Assembly (NCBI GenBank): GCA_900316575.1
Contig: ONDJ01000002.1
Location: 186,001-250,000 of the forward strand
Direction: 5' to 3'
Source: an uncultured Prevotellaceae bacterium
GTDB lineage: Bacteria; Bacteroidota; Bacteroidia; Bacteroidales; Bacteroidaceae
Length of the DNA: 64,000 nucleotides
Part shown: positions 1-9,837 of the stretch, in pieces
Numbering within the stretch: the first letter of the stretch is position 1
Layout: the number at the start of each line of letters is the position of its first letter
Translations under genes and position numbers: made by a program
Notes under the pieces: generated by a model
Told to the model about the DNA's origin: nothing
Databases searched by the model: none
The model's input: only the letters and a program-made list of their open reading frames with translations

Positions 1-1217
1 GCAAAGACAGCATGGGCGAGTTCGCACATACCAACTACGAGAACGCCATTACGCGCGACAATCTCCTCTCTATGCTTTACCCGCGCCTCGTGCTCGCACG
101 CCAACTGCTCGCCGACACGGGTGTTATCTTTTGCTCCATCGACGACAAGAACCAAGCCTACGTCAAGTGCTTGTTTGATGAGTTGTTTGGGGAGAGGAAC
201 TTTGTGGCGAACTTTATTTGGAAGAAGAAACAAGGTGGAGGCAATGATACCAAGTTTGTTGTTGCAGAACATGAGTACGTAATCATGTATGCAAGAAATC
301 AGGATACTTTTCAAATAGGTAAAGACTTACTTTACAAAACAGATGATAAGCTTTATCCATTTCATGATGCAAAAGGCGATTATGGGCTAATCACATTAGA
401 TAAAGCATCAATTCAGTTTAGCCAGTCCCTTGTTTACGAGATTGTAGATAAAAAAGGGAATTCATATTATCCACGTGTCGTTAATGGTAAACAATCTTGT
501 TGGCGTTGGGGGAAACAGAAAGTAAAAGAACAATTTGAAGAACTTGTTTTTAAGAATGGGAAAGTTTATACAAAATACTACCGACCTATAGGTATTACGC
601 CACGAAGCTTATTAGTAGATGCTGTTTATGGGAGAACAGAAAGCGGAAAGGATGATTTGGCTTCAATATTTAGAAGAGTTTCATTTGACTATCCTAAGCC
701 TAAAGCACTTCTTAGTCATTTAATTTCATTAAATCCTAACAAATCCTCCCTCATCCTCGACTTCTTCGCAGGCAGTGGCACCACAGGCCACGCTGTGCTG
801 GAACTCAACCGTAAGGACGGCGGAAAGCGCAAGTTTATTCTCTGTCAGCTCAATGAAAAGACGGACACTACGCCAAACGGTATTGCCTACGACGTGACGA
901 CCAAGCGCTTGAAGCGCATCATGACGGGAAAGTGCTACGACGGCACAGCGGACTTTCCATGGATAAAGACGAACGAACCTTACGGCGACAACCTTGAAGT
1001 GACGGAAATAGACCGTGTGTTCAACGCCGAAGCTACGGCGAGCAAAACGCCTTTTGACGTGATAGACGAAACGCTCTATGGCCAACAGCCTTTCACCACG
1101 ATGCGCGAGAAGATAGAATGGGTGTGCCAACACTTCCAGCATGCACAAAAGGCCGTAGAGAACGACAGCGATTGGGAAAAACGTAAACGCGACCTTGACC
1201 ATGCAACAAGAAGTTAG
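1..1217 (+). CDS. Type III-like DNA modification methylase (Mod), 5' end outside window
   Basis: The reading frame is open through the left edge, so the first ATG at 12 is internal. The C-terminal ~400 residues remain. They carry the beta-class N6-adenine methyltransferase arrangement: a region matching the part just after the DPPY motif (YPRLVLARQLLADTGVIF, SIDD), a target-recognition stretch, and motif I (DFFAGSGTT, about 759-785), which binds AdoMet and in this class follows the TRD. The catalytic DPPY motif must lie upstream of the window. The central TRD (about 225-745) is clearly more AT-rich than both flanks. The 3' end overlaps the restriction gene by 17 bp. It probably methylates adenine at a non-palindromic site to protect host DNA. 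Confidence 0.85.
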   Translation, partial: KDSMGEFAHTNYENAITRDNLLSMLYPRLVLARQLLADTGVIFCSIDDKNQAYVKCLFDELFGERNFVANFIWKKKQGGGNDTKFVVAEHEYVIMYARNQDTFQIGKDLLYKTDDKLYPFHDAKGDYGLITLDKASIQFSQSLVYEIVDKKGNSYYPRVVNGKQSCWRWGKQKVKEQFEELVFKNGKVYTKYYRPIGITPRSLLVDAVYGRTESGKDDLASIFRRVSFDYPKPKALLSHLISLNPNKSSLILDFFAGSGTTGHAVLELNRKDGGKRKFILCQLNEKTDTTPNGIAYDVTTKRLKRIMTGKCYDGTADFPWIKTNEPYGDNLEVTEIDRVFNAEATASKTPFDVIDETLYGQQPFTTMREKIEWVCQHFQHAQKAVENDSDWEKRKRDLDHATRS

Positions 1218-3234
1218 AGACCTGCAGCAACGCGCCGTCGGCGAACTCTACGAACTCCTATGCGGCAACAAGCGCGAACTGACCTTCCGTGCTCCTACGG
1301 GTAGCGGCAAGACGCACATGATGGCCGACCTGATGCAACGCATCGTCAGCGAAATGCCTGACGTGGTGTTCCTCGTCAGTACGCTCTCGAAAGGCGGCCT
1401 GGCCGCGCAAAACTACGAAGCCTTCCGTCGCTTGGCCGACGACGGTACGTTCCCCGCATTGAAACCGCACCTCATTTCGTCAGAGATAGCAGGCGAAGAA
1501 CGCCTGCATATCCCAACGGACTACAACGTCTATGTACTGCCGCGCGACCTCTACAAGAAAAACAGCCGCCTGATGCAAGGCGCAATGCTGGCCTTCCTGC
1601 GCACGATGACAGAAAACTTCATGGGAACGGGCCTGAACAAACGCATCTACCTCATCAAAGACGAGTGCCACCAAGCCACAAAGAACCTCGACGACATCTC
1701 CGAAAACTTCTTTACGCGCATCCTCAACTTCTCCGCCACGCCAAAGCTCGCCCGCGGACAACGCCCCGATGTGCAGATAACCGATGAAGAAGCTGTCAGT
1801 GCCAACCTCATTAAGCACATAGAACTCTGCGAGGACGCAGACGCGACGGTAGAGGATGCCGTAGAAAAACTCCTTGAGATACAAGACGATTACCGCAACT
1901 TGCTCGGCGTGAACCCCTGCCTCATCATCCAAATCAGCAACAAAGACAAGGCCGAAGAAGAATGGACGCGCAAGATACGCCCCGCCCTCGACCGCCACCA
2001 AGAACTGAAGTGGATGAAGATTATGGACAAGCCTAAGGACTGCGACACAAACGATGCCGTCAAGAAACGCCTGCCGCCCGAACGCTGGAAAGACTATGCT
2101 AAAGGCGCGGGTTCGCAGATTGACGTCATTGTTTTCAAAATGATTATCAGCGAAGGTTGGGACATTCCGCGTGCCTGTATGCTCTATCAGGTGCGCGACA
2201 CGCAGAGCCAACAGTTAGACGAACAGGTGGTAGGGCGCGTGCGCCGCAACCCACGTTTGCTCGACTTCGAACGCCTTTCGCCCGAGGCACAGCAACTATC
2301 TATGACGGCATGGGTGTGGGGCTTGCGACCCGAGAGTATGCAACGCACGCAGGGCGTAACGCTGTGGGAACAAGCTGGCATTGAAGACATTCGCCAACAG
2401 ATACGCGTAAAGACCACGCGCCTCGCCAATCTGAAAGAAAGGAAAGACTTCAACGTGGCCGATGTGCTGAAACCGCTTGACAACACAGCGCCTACCGACA
2501 TCTTCAGCCTCTATAAGAAACTCAGCCGCCAGCCCGCCGAATTGCAAGACCTTTGCTACGACTACGCCTCTGGCGACACATCGCGCTGGTGGCAGTTTGC
2601 CGAACAAACCGAGCGTGTGCGCAAACATTTCGACACCTACATTTGCGACTACGACAAGACGATGGAAGTGGGCGAAGAAACATCGTTCCCCGCCAGCTCG
2701 TCATATACCGCCACAGGAAACAGCTTGCAGGTTCGCGATTGGGTGTGGCGCAAGCGGCAAGGTGGCGTGCCGCGCTACGATTTCGACAGCGAAGCCGAAT
2801 CGGACTTTGCTTGCATCCTGCAAGAAGCCGCCGCCAAGTACGGTCAACCCGTCGCGCCCGAAGCCGAACCGCCCACGGGGCGTTTCCTTTGGGGAAAGAA
2901 CTTCCCGCAAGGCTCCGACATTCGCTACGAATACTACGACGGTGGCATCCACGTGTCTTATCCCGACTTCGTGATGAAAGACCGCAGCGGGCGTATCCAC
3001 GTTTTTGAAGTGAAGAGTGTAAACCTCGCCATTGGCAAACAAATTTCCGAAGACGAATACAAGCACAAAATAGCCTGCCTCAGTGCTTGTTACAAAGCCT
3101 CTTCGCGCTTATTGCCCGACCACATCTTCTATCTCCCCGTGCTTCGCGGCGATGCGTGGCACATTCATAAATTTGAACGCGGCGAGGAAAGCACCATCTC
3201 GCAAGAACAATTTAAGAACAGCATCAACCAATAG
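1201..3234 (+). CDS. Type III-like restriction subunit (Res), DEAD/DEAH helicase-nuclease
   Basis: This is a superfamily 2 helicase fused to an endonuclease, expected to act with the upstream Mod. Visible motifs are Walker A (TGSGKT, Lys37), Walker B of the DECH type (Asp154-His157), motif VI (VVGRVRRNP) and a C-terminal PD-ExK nuclease signature (Asp589, Glu603, Lys605; YPDF...FEVKS). At 677 aa it is shorter than classical EcoP15I-type Res subunits (about 900-1000 aa). A TTG at 1195 could also serve as start, but the ATG at 1201 is preferred. The 17-bp overlap with mod suggests translational coupling. It could be a restriction helicase of a related defence system rather than a strict type III enzyme. 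Confidence 0.85.
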   Translation: MQQEVRDLQQRAVGELYELLCGNKRELTFRAPTGSGKTHMMADLMQRIVSEMPDVVFLVSTLSKGGLAAQNYEAFRRLADDGTFPALKPHLISSEIAGEERLHIPTDYNVYVLPRDLYKKNSRLMQGAMLAFLRTMTENFMGTGLNKRIYLIKDECHQATKNLDDISENFFTRILNFSATPKLARGQRPDVQITDEEAVSANLIKHIELCEDADATVEDAVEKLLEIQDDYRNLLGVNPCLIIQISNKDKAEEEWTRKIRPALDRHQELKWMKIMDKPKDCDTNDAVKKRLPPERWKDYAKGAGSQIDVIVFKMIISEGWDIPRACMLYQVRDTQSQQLDEQVVGRVRRNPRLLDFERLSPEAQQLSMTAWVWGLRPESMQRTQGVTLWEQAGIEDIRQQIRVKTTRLANLKERKDFNVADVLKPLDNTAPTDIFSLYKKLSRQPAELQDLCYDYASGDTSRWWQFAEQTERVRKHFDTYICDYDKTMEVGEETSFPASSSYTATGNSLQVRDWVWRKRQGGVPRYDFDSEAESDFACILQEAAAKYGQPVAPEAEPPTGRFLWGKNFPQGSDIRYEYYDGGIHVSYPDFVMKDRSGRIHVFEVKSVNLAIGKQISEDEYKHKIACLSACYKASSRLLPDHIFYLPVLRGDAWHIHKFERGEESTISQEQFKNSINQ

Positions 3235-3286
3235 CGTTTTTATGCAATAAACCGAGCAGCGGCGCGTTTATATATATATTAAAGAT

Positions 3287-6200
3287 ATGCGAAGACTATT
3301 CCCCGCGCTGCTGTGCTTGCTGATGCTATCGGCGTGCTCCACGAAGAAGAACACAGCTGCATCGCGTTTTTGGCATGGTTTTACGGCCCGTTATAACACG
3401 TATTATAACGGGCAGAAGGCGTTTGCGGAAAGCTTTGAACAGCAAGAGCGCGGCCACAAAGACGACTATACAGAGGTTTTACCATTATTTCCTGTGGCCG
3501 TTGAAGCTACAAGCGGTATCGGCAAGGGTGGCTACGAAACAGCCATTACTAAAGCACAAAAAGCTATCAAGCTCCACAGCATTCAGGCAAAGCCTAATCT
3601 CTCGGCACGCGAACGCCAAACGCCCAAAGGACGGCAACAATTGGCGCGTCAGGAATACAATCCGTTCCTGAAAAATGCGTGGCTGATGATGGGCAAAGCG
3701 CAATTTCAGCGAGGCGAGTTTATTGAGGCCGCTTCGACGTTTTCTTACATTGCCCGCCACTATGCCGCCGAACCGCGCGTGGCTGCTGAAGCACGTATAT
3801 GGTTGGCTCGTTGCTACAGCCAAACGGATTGGTTCTACGATGCTGAAAATGCCCTCCACCTTATTCGCCACGACTCTTTGACCCATCGCCTGCGCCGCGA
3901 GCGCGATGTGTCACAAGCCGACATCTTGCTCAGACAAGGACGCTACGAGGAAGCTTTACCCTTGCTCAAAAGCGCAGCAGCCAAAAGTGGTTCGCGCTTG
4001 CAGAGGGCTCGTACTTGGTATATTATAGGCCAAGTGAGCCGCATGGCTGGCAAGAATGATGAGGCCTACAAGGCACTACGCAAAGTGACGCGCATGTCGC
4101 CTCCCTTTGAGCTGGAGTTCAATGCAAGAATACTGCAAACGCAGGTGCTCTCGGCGGACGGAAGCCAGCGTTCGCGTATGATAAACAAGCTGAAGCGCAT
4201 GGCGCGTAATCCAAAGTACAAGGACTATTTACACCAAGTGTATTTCGCCCTGGGCAACATACAATTAGCACGTGGCGACACGGCTGCTGCCATCTCGGCA
4301 TACGAAGAAGGGCGCACCAAGTCGCAAAGCGGTTCTACGGAAAAAGGTGTGTTGCTACTCAGCCTTGGCGAAATCTATTGGACACAGCAACGCTTTGACA
4401 AAGCGCAGACTTGCTACAGCGAAGCCATTGGTATGCTCAACAAGGAACGCGAGGGTTACGCTGAAGCCATCAGACGCAGTAAGATTCTTGACAAGCTCGT
4501 GCCTTATACCAATGCTATTCACTTGCAAGACAGTTTACAGGAATTGGCTAGCATGAGTGAAGAAGACCGTAATGCTGCCATTGACCGACAAATAGAAATG
4601 GAACGCCGCCGACAAGAAGAAGCTAGGCGGGCTAGCCGCGACTCGGCAGCGCAGGCTTTGGCAGGTGGCGGCGATGCGGGTGCAGGGATTTTACCTGGCA
4701 CGGGCATGGCTGGAACGAGTACGACTGGAGCTGGTGCCTCGGACGCGGGTACTTTCTATTTCTATAACCCTCAATTGGTGCAGCAGGGTAAACAACGCTT
4801 CCAGCAGCAATGGGGCAATCGCAAGAACGAAGACAACTGGCGACGCTCAAATCGCACGGTGCTGGCAGAGCTCTCGCCCGACGATGACGAAACAGAGGAA
4901 GAACTCTCAGACAGTGCCCTGCAAGCTCAAGCTTTGGCTGACAGCCTCGCTCAGGCTTTGGCCGATTCGCTAAGCCAAGACGAGAACAACCCGCTCAAGC
5001 GCGAATACTATCTCAAGCAAATACCTTTCACACCCGAGGCCAAGGCTGCAAGCGACTTGATCATCATGGACGCTCTGCACCATGCTGGAGTGATAGAGAA
5101 AGACGATTTGGGCGACTTTGCATTAGCCGAAAAGAGCCTTACCCGCATTGTTCGTCAATATACGAGCTACGAACAGATGAGCGATGTGTACTATCAGCTC
5201 TTCTTGATGTACCTGCGCTGGAAGAAGCCTGCCCAAGCAAACCATTACAGAAACCTAATGGCTCAGCACTACCCGCAGAGCGACACAACGCGCATTATCA
5301 CGCATCCCAATTTTGAACGCAACTTGCAGTTCGGACGACAGATTGAAGATTCGCTCTACACTGCTACATACAACGCTTTCCGACTGCACGACGATGCTAC
5401 CGTAGCTCGCAACACGCAACGATCTACCGAAGAATTCCCCGACGGCGTAAATCGTCCGAAGTTTCTCTTTGTCAATGCGCTTTCGCGAATGGGCAAGGAA
5501 GACAACACAACAATTATCAGCGAACTGCGCGAACTGGTTAAGAAATATCCCGACAGCGATGTTTCGCACTTGGCAGGAATGATTGTGAAAGGGCTGGAAA
5601 ATGGACGTAGCGTAGGCAAAGGAGGGTATGATGTGGGAAGCCTATGGTCGCGCCGTAGCCAAACAGCGCAGAACGACAGTACTGATATGGCTACAGAATT
5701 TGAAGCCGAGCGAGCCGTGCCTTTCGTATGTCTGTTGGCTTATCCCACTGACAGCATTGACAACAACCAGTTGCTTTACGCCGTGGCACGGTTCAACTTC
5801 ACGCATTTCACCAGCCGCACGTTCGACCTTGAGAGTGTGCGCTATACGGATATCACACAGTTTATCGTCAAAGGCTTTAGCGGCTATGCCGAGGCTCATG
5901 CCTATGCCCAGCAATTCTATGTAGAACCGCAATTGGCAACGATGGTGCGCAAAGGAAGGCTGGTACTCATCAGCGAAAAGAACTTGAAGCTGCTCGGAAC
6001 CGCTTTCAGCTACGACGACTACCAGAAGTTCTTTGACGAAAATTATGCACCGATGGAACTCCCCGACAGTGTGCCGCTCGACGAGCCGCCTATGCAGTAC
6101 TACGAAGACGAACTTCCACCGGGCCGACAAGGTCAAACCGAAGCCCAACCCGAACATCGTGACGATCCGTTGGAAGCTGAAGACGAAGACGAAATCTATG

Positions 6201-6382
6201 ACATACCTATTACCGGCGAGGAAGACGAAACTTACGACCTTCCCATCATAGAAACGGAACCGCAACAACCTCAGCGACAAGAAGAACCCGAGGAGCAACC
6301 CGAACAACAACCTTCCCAAAGAGACGAACCGCAGAGACAAGAAGAAGAGGACGAAGACGATGGCGAGTGGTACCCGATCTGA
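3287..6382 (+). CDS. porW: PorW/SprE-like TPR lipoprotein
   Basis: This is a large (1031 aa) lipoprotein with a signal peptide and lipobox LSAC (Cys17), followed directly by the sequence typical of the SprE/PorW family (CSTKK..., ARYNTYYNG). Several tetratricopeptide-like stretches follow, for example around residues 130-390 and 600-780. The tail is very acidic and Gln/Pro-rich (last ~90 residues). In Flavobacterium and Porphyromonas, SprE/PorW is needed for type IX secretion and gliding. Homologues also occur in Bacteroidales without an obvious T9SS, so the role here is inferred. No other T9SS gene or clear T9SS C-terminal sorting domain was recognised in the window. It lies 52 bp after the restriction gene and appears to be a separate unit. 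Confidence 0.75.
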   Translation: MRRLFPALLCLLMLSACSTKKNTAASRFWHGFTARYNTYYNGQKAFAESFEQQERGHKDDYTEVLPLFPVAVEATSGIGKGGYETAITKAQKAIKLHSIQAKPNLSARERQTPKGRQQLARQEYNPFLKNAWLMMGKAQFQRGEFIEAASTFSYIARHYAAEPRVAAEARIWLARCYSQTDWFYDAENALHLIRHDSLTHRLRRERDVSQADILLRQGRYEEALPLLKSAAAKSGSRLQRARTWYIIGQVSRMAGKNDEAYKALRKVTRMSPPFELEFNARILQTQVLSADGSQRSRMINKLKRMARNPKYKDYLHQVYFALGNIQLARGDTAAAISAYEEGRTKSQSGSTEKGVLLLSLGEIYWTQQRFDKAQTCYSEAIGMLNKEREGYAEAIRRSKILDKLVPYTNAIHLQDSLQELASMSEEDRNAAIDRQIEMERRRQEEARRASRDSAAQALAGGGDAGAGILPGTGMAGTSTTGAGASDAGTFYFYNPQLVQQGKQRFQQQWGNRKNEDNWRRSNRTVLAELSPDDDETEEELSDSALQAQALADSLAQALADSLSQDENNPLKREYYLKQIPFTPEAKAASDLIIMDALHHAGVIEKDDLGDFALAEKSLTRIVRQYTSYEQMSDVYYQLFLMYLRWKKPAQANHYRNLMAQHYPQSDTTRIITHPNFERNLQFGRQIEDSLYTATYNAFRLHDDATVARNTQRSTEEFPDGVNRPKFLFVNALSRMGKEDNTTIISELRELVKKYPDSDVSHLAGMIVKGLENGRSVGKGGYDVGSLWSRRSQTAQNDSTDMATEFEAERAVPFVCLLAYPTDSIDNNQLLYAVARFNFTHFTSRTFDLESVRYTDITQFIVKGFSGYAEAHAYAQQFYVEPQLATMVRKGRLVLISEKNLKLLGTAFSYDDYQKFFDENYAPMELPDSVPLDEPPMQYYEDELPPGRQGQTEAQPEHRDDPLEAEDEDEIYDIPITGEEDETYDLPIIETEPQQPQRQEEPEEQPEQQPSQRDEPQRQEEEDEDDGEWYPI

Positions 6383-6509
6383 CAACAATCGGAAATAATC
6401 TATTTAGACTTTTTTCTTCATGAAAAATGTACGCGAACACCACAGACTAATTCTCAAAATGGCAAAATCGTAAAGCCAAAAGCCTTTTACCATAAAAATT
6501 CTTGCAACG

Positions 6510-7010
6510 ATGAAAAACATTTTGTTATTACTCACGCTAAGCCTTGTTGCTTTACCAATATGGTCGCAAGAAGTGTTCACGGTGGTATATGCAACGTCCG
6601 ACGACGGATTTGTCAACGTTCGTTCCCAACCGTCTATGAAAGGCAAGGTGCTCACGAAACTCTATGCTTTCCATCATGGCTTGGGCAGCGGTGTACTGCG
6701 TGGGAGAAGCGGAAATTGGAGCAAGGTATCAGTAGGCAAAATCACAGGATGGGCATACAACAAATATCTCGGCACACAGAATTGGTACAGCGGTAAAGGC
6801 ACTACGCGATTGGTTGCAGCGAAAGACAACACACCACTCTACGGCGAAGACTACAGCGATTCAGGAGAACGTCCGCTCTTTACAACGGTTGGTAAAGGCA
6901 CTATTATAGCCGATGAATACCAAGAAGAGGGCGATTATTACGTTCTAATCACAGCCCATGACTATTTGTTTATACCCAAGAAGAGTGTTACGGTAGAACA
7001 TATTCAATAA
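6510..7010 (+). CDS. Secreted SH3-like domain protein
   Basis: The 166-aa protein has a Sec signal peptide (MKNILLLLTLSLVALPIWSQ). A bacterial SH3-like domain follows: FVNVRSQPSMKGKVLTKL is the usual start of an SH3b fold and GWAYNKYL its end. The C-terminal half has no recognised domain. Such domains usually bind peptidoglycan or mediate periplasmic protein contacts. It ends 15 bp before the DUF362 gene, so the two are probably cotranscribed. The exact function is unknown. Confidence 0.65.
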   Translation: MKNILLLLTLSLVALPIWSQEVFTVVYATSDDGFVNVRSQPSMKGKVLTKLYAFHHGLGSGVLRGRSGNWSKVSVGKITGWAYNKYLGTQNWYSGKGTTRLVAAKDNTPLYGEDYSDSGERPLFTTVGKGTIIADEYQEEGDYYVLITAHDYLFIPKKSVTVEHIQ

Positions 7011-7025
7011 TTAATAAGACGCACT

Positions 7026-7970
7026 ATGAAAAAGTTATTTTCGCTTATGCTGGTGCTGGCTACAACGCTGACTGTAGCCGCACAAAATCCAGTCTTTATG
7101 ACGCGAGAAATAACGCCCGAATCACTTGTTCGCATTTACAAAGCCCTTGGCATCCCAGCAACGGGCCGCGTAGCCGTGAAAATCAGCACGGGCGAGAGTG
7201 GTGGCAACAATTACTTAAAGCCTACACTTATCCGCAATTTGGTTGACGAAGTTAATGGCACAATCGTTGAATGTGGTACGGCCTATGGCGGTTCGCGTCA
7301 AGACCCTGCCAAGCATTGGCAAACCATTCGTGAACACGGATTTGACAGCATCGCCGCCGTAGATATCATGGACGAATTTGGAGAAATCCGCATCCCCGTT
7401 CGCGACAAGAAGCACATCACATACGACATAGTGGGCGAGCACTTGATGGGCTACACGTTTATGATCAACTTGGCTCACTTCAAAGGCCACGCCATGGGCG
7501 GATTTGGCGGTGTGTTGAAAAATGCAAGCATCGGAGTGGCCAGCACTGCAGGAAAAGCTTATATCCATTCCGCAGGGTTCACCACCGACCCTGCAACTTG
7601 CTGGCAAAACCTGCCTGAGCAAGATGCTTTTTTGGAGTCTATGGCTGCTGCAGCACAGGGTGTTCACGACTATTTTGGCGAGGGAAAAATCCTTTATATC
7701 AACGTGATGAACAACATGTCGGTGGATTGCGACTGCGATGCTCATCCTGCCACACCCGTTCTGAAAGATATGGGCATCCTTGCCAGCACCGATCCCGTGG
7801 CACTCGACCAAGCCTGTCTTGACCTCGTATTCGGACATCAAGCCACCACTGGCGATGACAGCCGTCCGCTCATTGAACGCATCAACCGTCAACACGGCAC
7901 CTATATCACAGAATATGCCGAGCGCATCGGACTGGGTTCACGGCGGTACAATCTTGTAATGGTTCCGTGA
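7026..7970 (+). CDS. Secreted DUF362 family protein
   Basis: The 314-aa protein has a signal peptide (cleavage after TVAAQ). The rest matches DUF362: VAVKISTGESGGNNYLKP near residue 45, INLAHFKGHAMGGFGGVLKN near 150, and the C-terminal ILASTDPVALDQACLD. Many DUF362 proteins are cytoplasmic and carry ferredoxin clusters. Here there is no CxxCxxC cluster, and the protein is predicted to be exported. It has a distinctive Cys-Asp-Cys-Asp pair in VDCDCDAHP (about residue 237-240). Its stop codon overlaps the GTG start of the TonB-dependent receptor (GTGA), a strong sign of translational coupling and a shared pathway. The biochemical role is unknown. Confidence 0.75.
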   Translation: MKKLFSLMLVLATTLTVAAQNPVFMTREITPESLVRIYKALGIPATGRVAVKISTGESGGNNYLKPTLIRNLVDEVNGTIVECGTAYGGSRQDPAKHWQTIREHGFDSIAAVDIMDEFGEIRIPVRDKKHITYDIVGEHLMGYTFMINLAHFKGHAMGGFGGVLKNASIGVASTAGKAYIHSAGFTTDPATCWQNLPEQDAFLESMAAAAQGVHDYFGEGKILYINVMNNMSVDCDCDAHPATPVLKDMGILASTDPVALDQACLDLVFGHQATTGDDSRPLIERINRQHGTYITEYAERIGLGSRRYNLVMVP

Positions 7971-9829
7971 AGAGATATACTATATTTATATTATTAAGCT
8001 GTGCCGTACTAAACATAACAGCACAGCCTTTTGCTATTGATACGCTGACAGAAGCGGTCGTTACGGGAGTTCGTGGCCAAGCCAACATCGAAAGACTTCC
8101 TGCCACTATCTCTACGATTAGTCACGATGCTCTCTCGGCCAAAGAGCAGATAAGCATTTTGCCAACTTTGTCGGAACTCATTCCAGGACTCTTCGTCACC
8201 TCACGTAGCATACTAGGCTACGGCGTAAGCGACGGAGCTGCAGGCGGCATCAGCATACGTGGAATGCAAAGCGGCAATGGCCGCGTGATGGTGCTAATCG
8301 ATGGCCATCCACAATATCAAGGAATCTTCGGCCACTCGATCAGCGATGCCTATCAAACAGTTGGTGTGGAACGCGTAGAAGTGGTGCGTGGCCCAGCCAG
8401 TATGCTTTATGGTAGCAACGGCATGGGTGGCGTGGTCAATCTCATTACCCGAAAAGCACCCGCCAAAGGTTCTAAAACCGATATTCATACAGCCTGGGGC
8501 AGTTATGGAACCTTTGAAGGCAGTATAGCTAATCGTCTGCGCAGCGGAAGTTTCCATAGCAGCGTTAGTGGACAATACAGCCGCACCGATGGCCATCGTC
8601 CGCGTCTGGGCTTTGAGCAAATCAGCGGACAAGGCAAGATTGGCTACGACTTCGGAGCGCATTGGAAAGCTGAAGTAATGGCCGACGTCACAAGTTTCAT
8701 CGCTCACTATCCTGGCACCGTGCAAGCCCCTCTGCTCGAAGCCCGACAAAAAGTGATGCGCGCACAAGCTGCCTTAAGTGTTGACAACGACTATGGCTTC
8801 ACCTCGGGACGCATAGGCATATACCACAACTGGGGCGACCATAAGATAAACGACGGACATGCACCAGATGCTGCGCCAAAGACCACGCTGTTTCGCTCTC
8901 AAGACGCCCTAACGGGAATAAACATCTATCAAAGTGCAGCACTCTGGGCAGGCAACACCATAACACTCGGCTTTGACTATCAGCGCATACAAGGCGAAGC
9001 TTGGAATCGTAGTATCAGCACCGGGCAACGCACAGGAACGAGCATTGATACCACCCAGCACGATGTGGCAGGATATATTGACGTAAGACAACAATTCTTG
9101 CGTATCATCACCGCCGAAGCTGGGGTGCGCGTGGACCATCACAGCCAAACAGGAACTGCGTTTATCCCTCAATTTGGCATCAGTGCCTCGCTCCCCCATC
9201 GCGCCAGCATCAAGGCTACCATTGGCAAAGGATTTCGCAATCCCACACTGCGCGAGCTTTATATGTGGAAACCTGCCAACGACCAATTAGAACCTGAACG
9301 TCTTTGGAATTACGAACTATCATGGTCGCAACATCTGCAGAATGCACGTATCAACTACAGCATAAACGTTTATCTGCTCCGCGCCGACAACCTCATACAA
9401 ACCGCTATGGTTGATGGTGCACCACGCAATGTAAACACAGGCGAAGCCCGCAACATTGGTGTTGAAGCGCAGGCCAATTGGCAGATATGTTCCTTCCTCG
9501 CATTGACCACCAACCACAGTTTTGTTCACATGAAGACCCCTATGCTCGATACGCCGCGCTACAAAGGCTATCTTGGATTTAACCTTAAAACTTCTCAGTG
9601 GAGAGCCAACCTCGGAGCACAAGCCATCAGCCATCTTTACACCGCCGTAGGCAATGCAGAAGCGCACCAAAGCCTCGTTCTGCTCAGTGCACTTATTGCC
9701 TTTAAGCCACTTCCTCAAATGGAAATCTACACCAAAGGCGATAACCTCCTTGCACGCCGCTACGAAACACGCATGGGATACCCCATGCCGCGTGCTACAG
9801 TGATGTGTGGACTAAACTTAAGCTTCTAA
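7967..9829 (+). CDS. TonB-dependent outer-membrane receptor
   Basis: The 620-aa protein begins at a GTG inside the previous stop codon. It has a signal peptide (MKRYTIFILLSCAVLNITAQ), a TonB-box-like segment (DTLTEAVVTG), a plug domain (about 30-150; GGISIRGMQSGNGRVMVLID, VERVEVVRGPASMLYGSNG) and a beta-barrel ending in Phe (LNLSF). It lacks the N-terminal carboxypeptidase-regulatory domain and any SusD partner, so it is not a SusC-type glycan importer. Its size is like that of BtuB or small siderophore/haem receptors. The substrate cannot be named from sequence. The coupled DUF362 protein suggests a metal or cofactor ligand, but this is inference. Confidence 0.85.
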   Translation: MKRYTIFILLSCAVLNITAQPFAIDTLTEAVVTGVRGQANIERLPATISTISHDALSAKEQISILPTLSELIPGLFVTSRSILGYGVSDGAAGGISIRGMQSGNGRVMVLIDGHPQYQGIFGHSISDAYQTVGVERVEVVRGPASMLYGSNGMGGVVNLITRKAPAKGSKTDIHTAWGSYGTFEGSIANRLRSGSFHSSVSGQYSRTDGHRPRLGFEQISGQGKIGYDFGAHWKAEVMADVTSFIAHYPGTVQAPLLEARQKVMRAQAALSVDNDYGFTSGRIGIYHNWGDHKINDGHAPDAAPKTTLFRSQDALTGINIYQSAALWAGNTITLGFDYQRIQGEAWNRSISTGQRTGTSIDTTQHDVAGYIDVRQQFLRIITAEAGVRVDHHSQTGTAFIPQFGISASLPHRASIKATIGKGFRNPTLRELYMWKPANDQLEPERLWNYELSWSQHLQNARINYSINVYLLRADNLIQTAMVDGAPRNVNTGEARNIGVEAQANWQICSFLALTTNHSFVHMKTPMLDTPRYKGYLGFNLKTSQWRANLGAQAISHLYTAVGNAEAHQSLVLLSALIAFKPLPQMEIYTKGDNLLARRYETRMGYPMPRATVMCGLNLSF

Positions 9830-9837
9830 GAACAACG

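Noticed and set aside
5642..6388. 248-aa minus-strand open frame opposite the PorW-like gene
   Set aside because: It is an antisense shadow of a GC-biased gene, with no recognisable domain.
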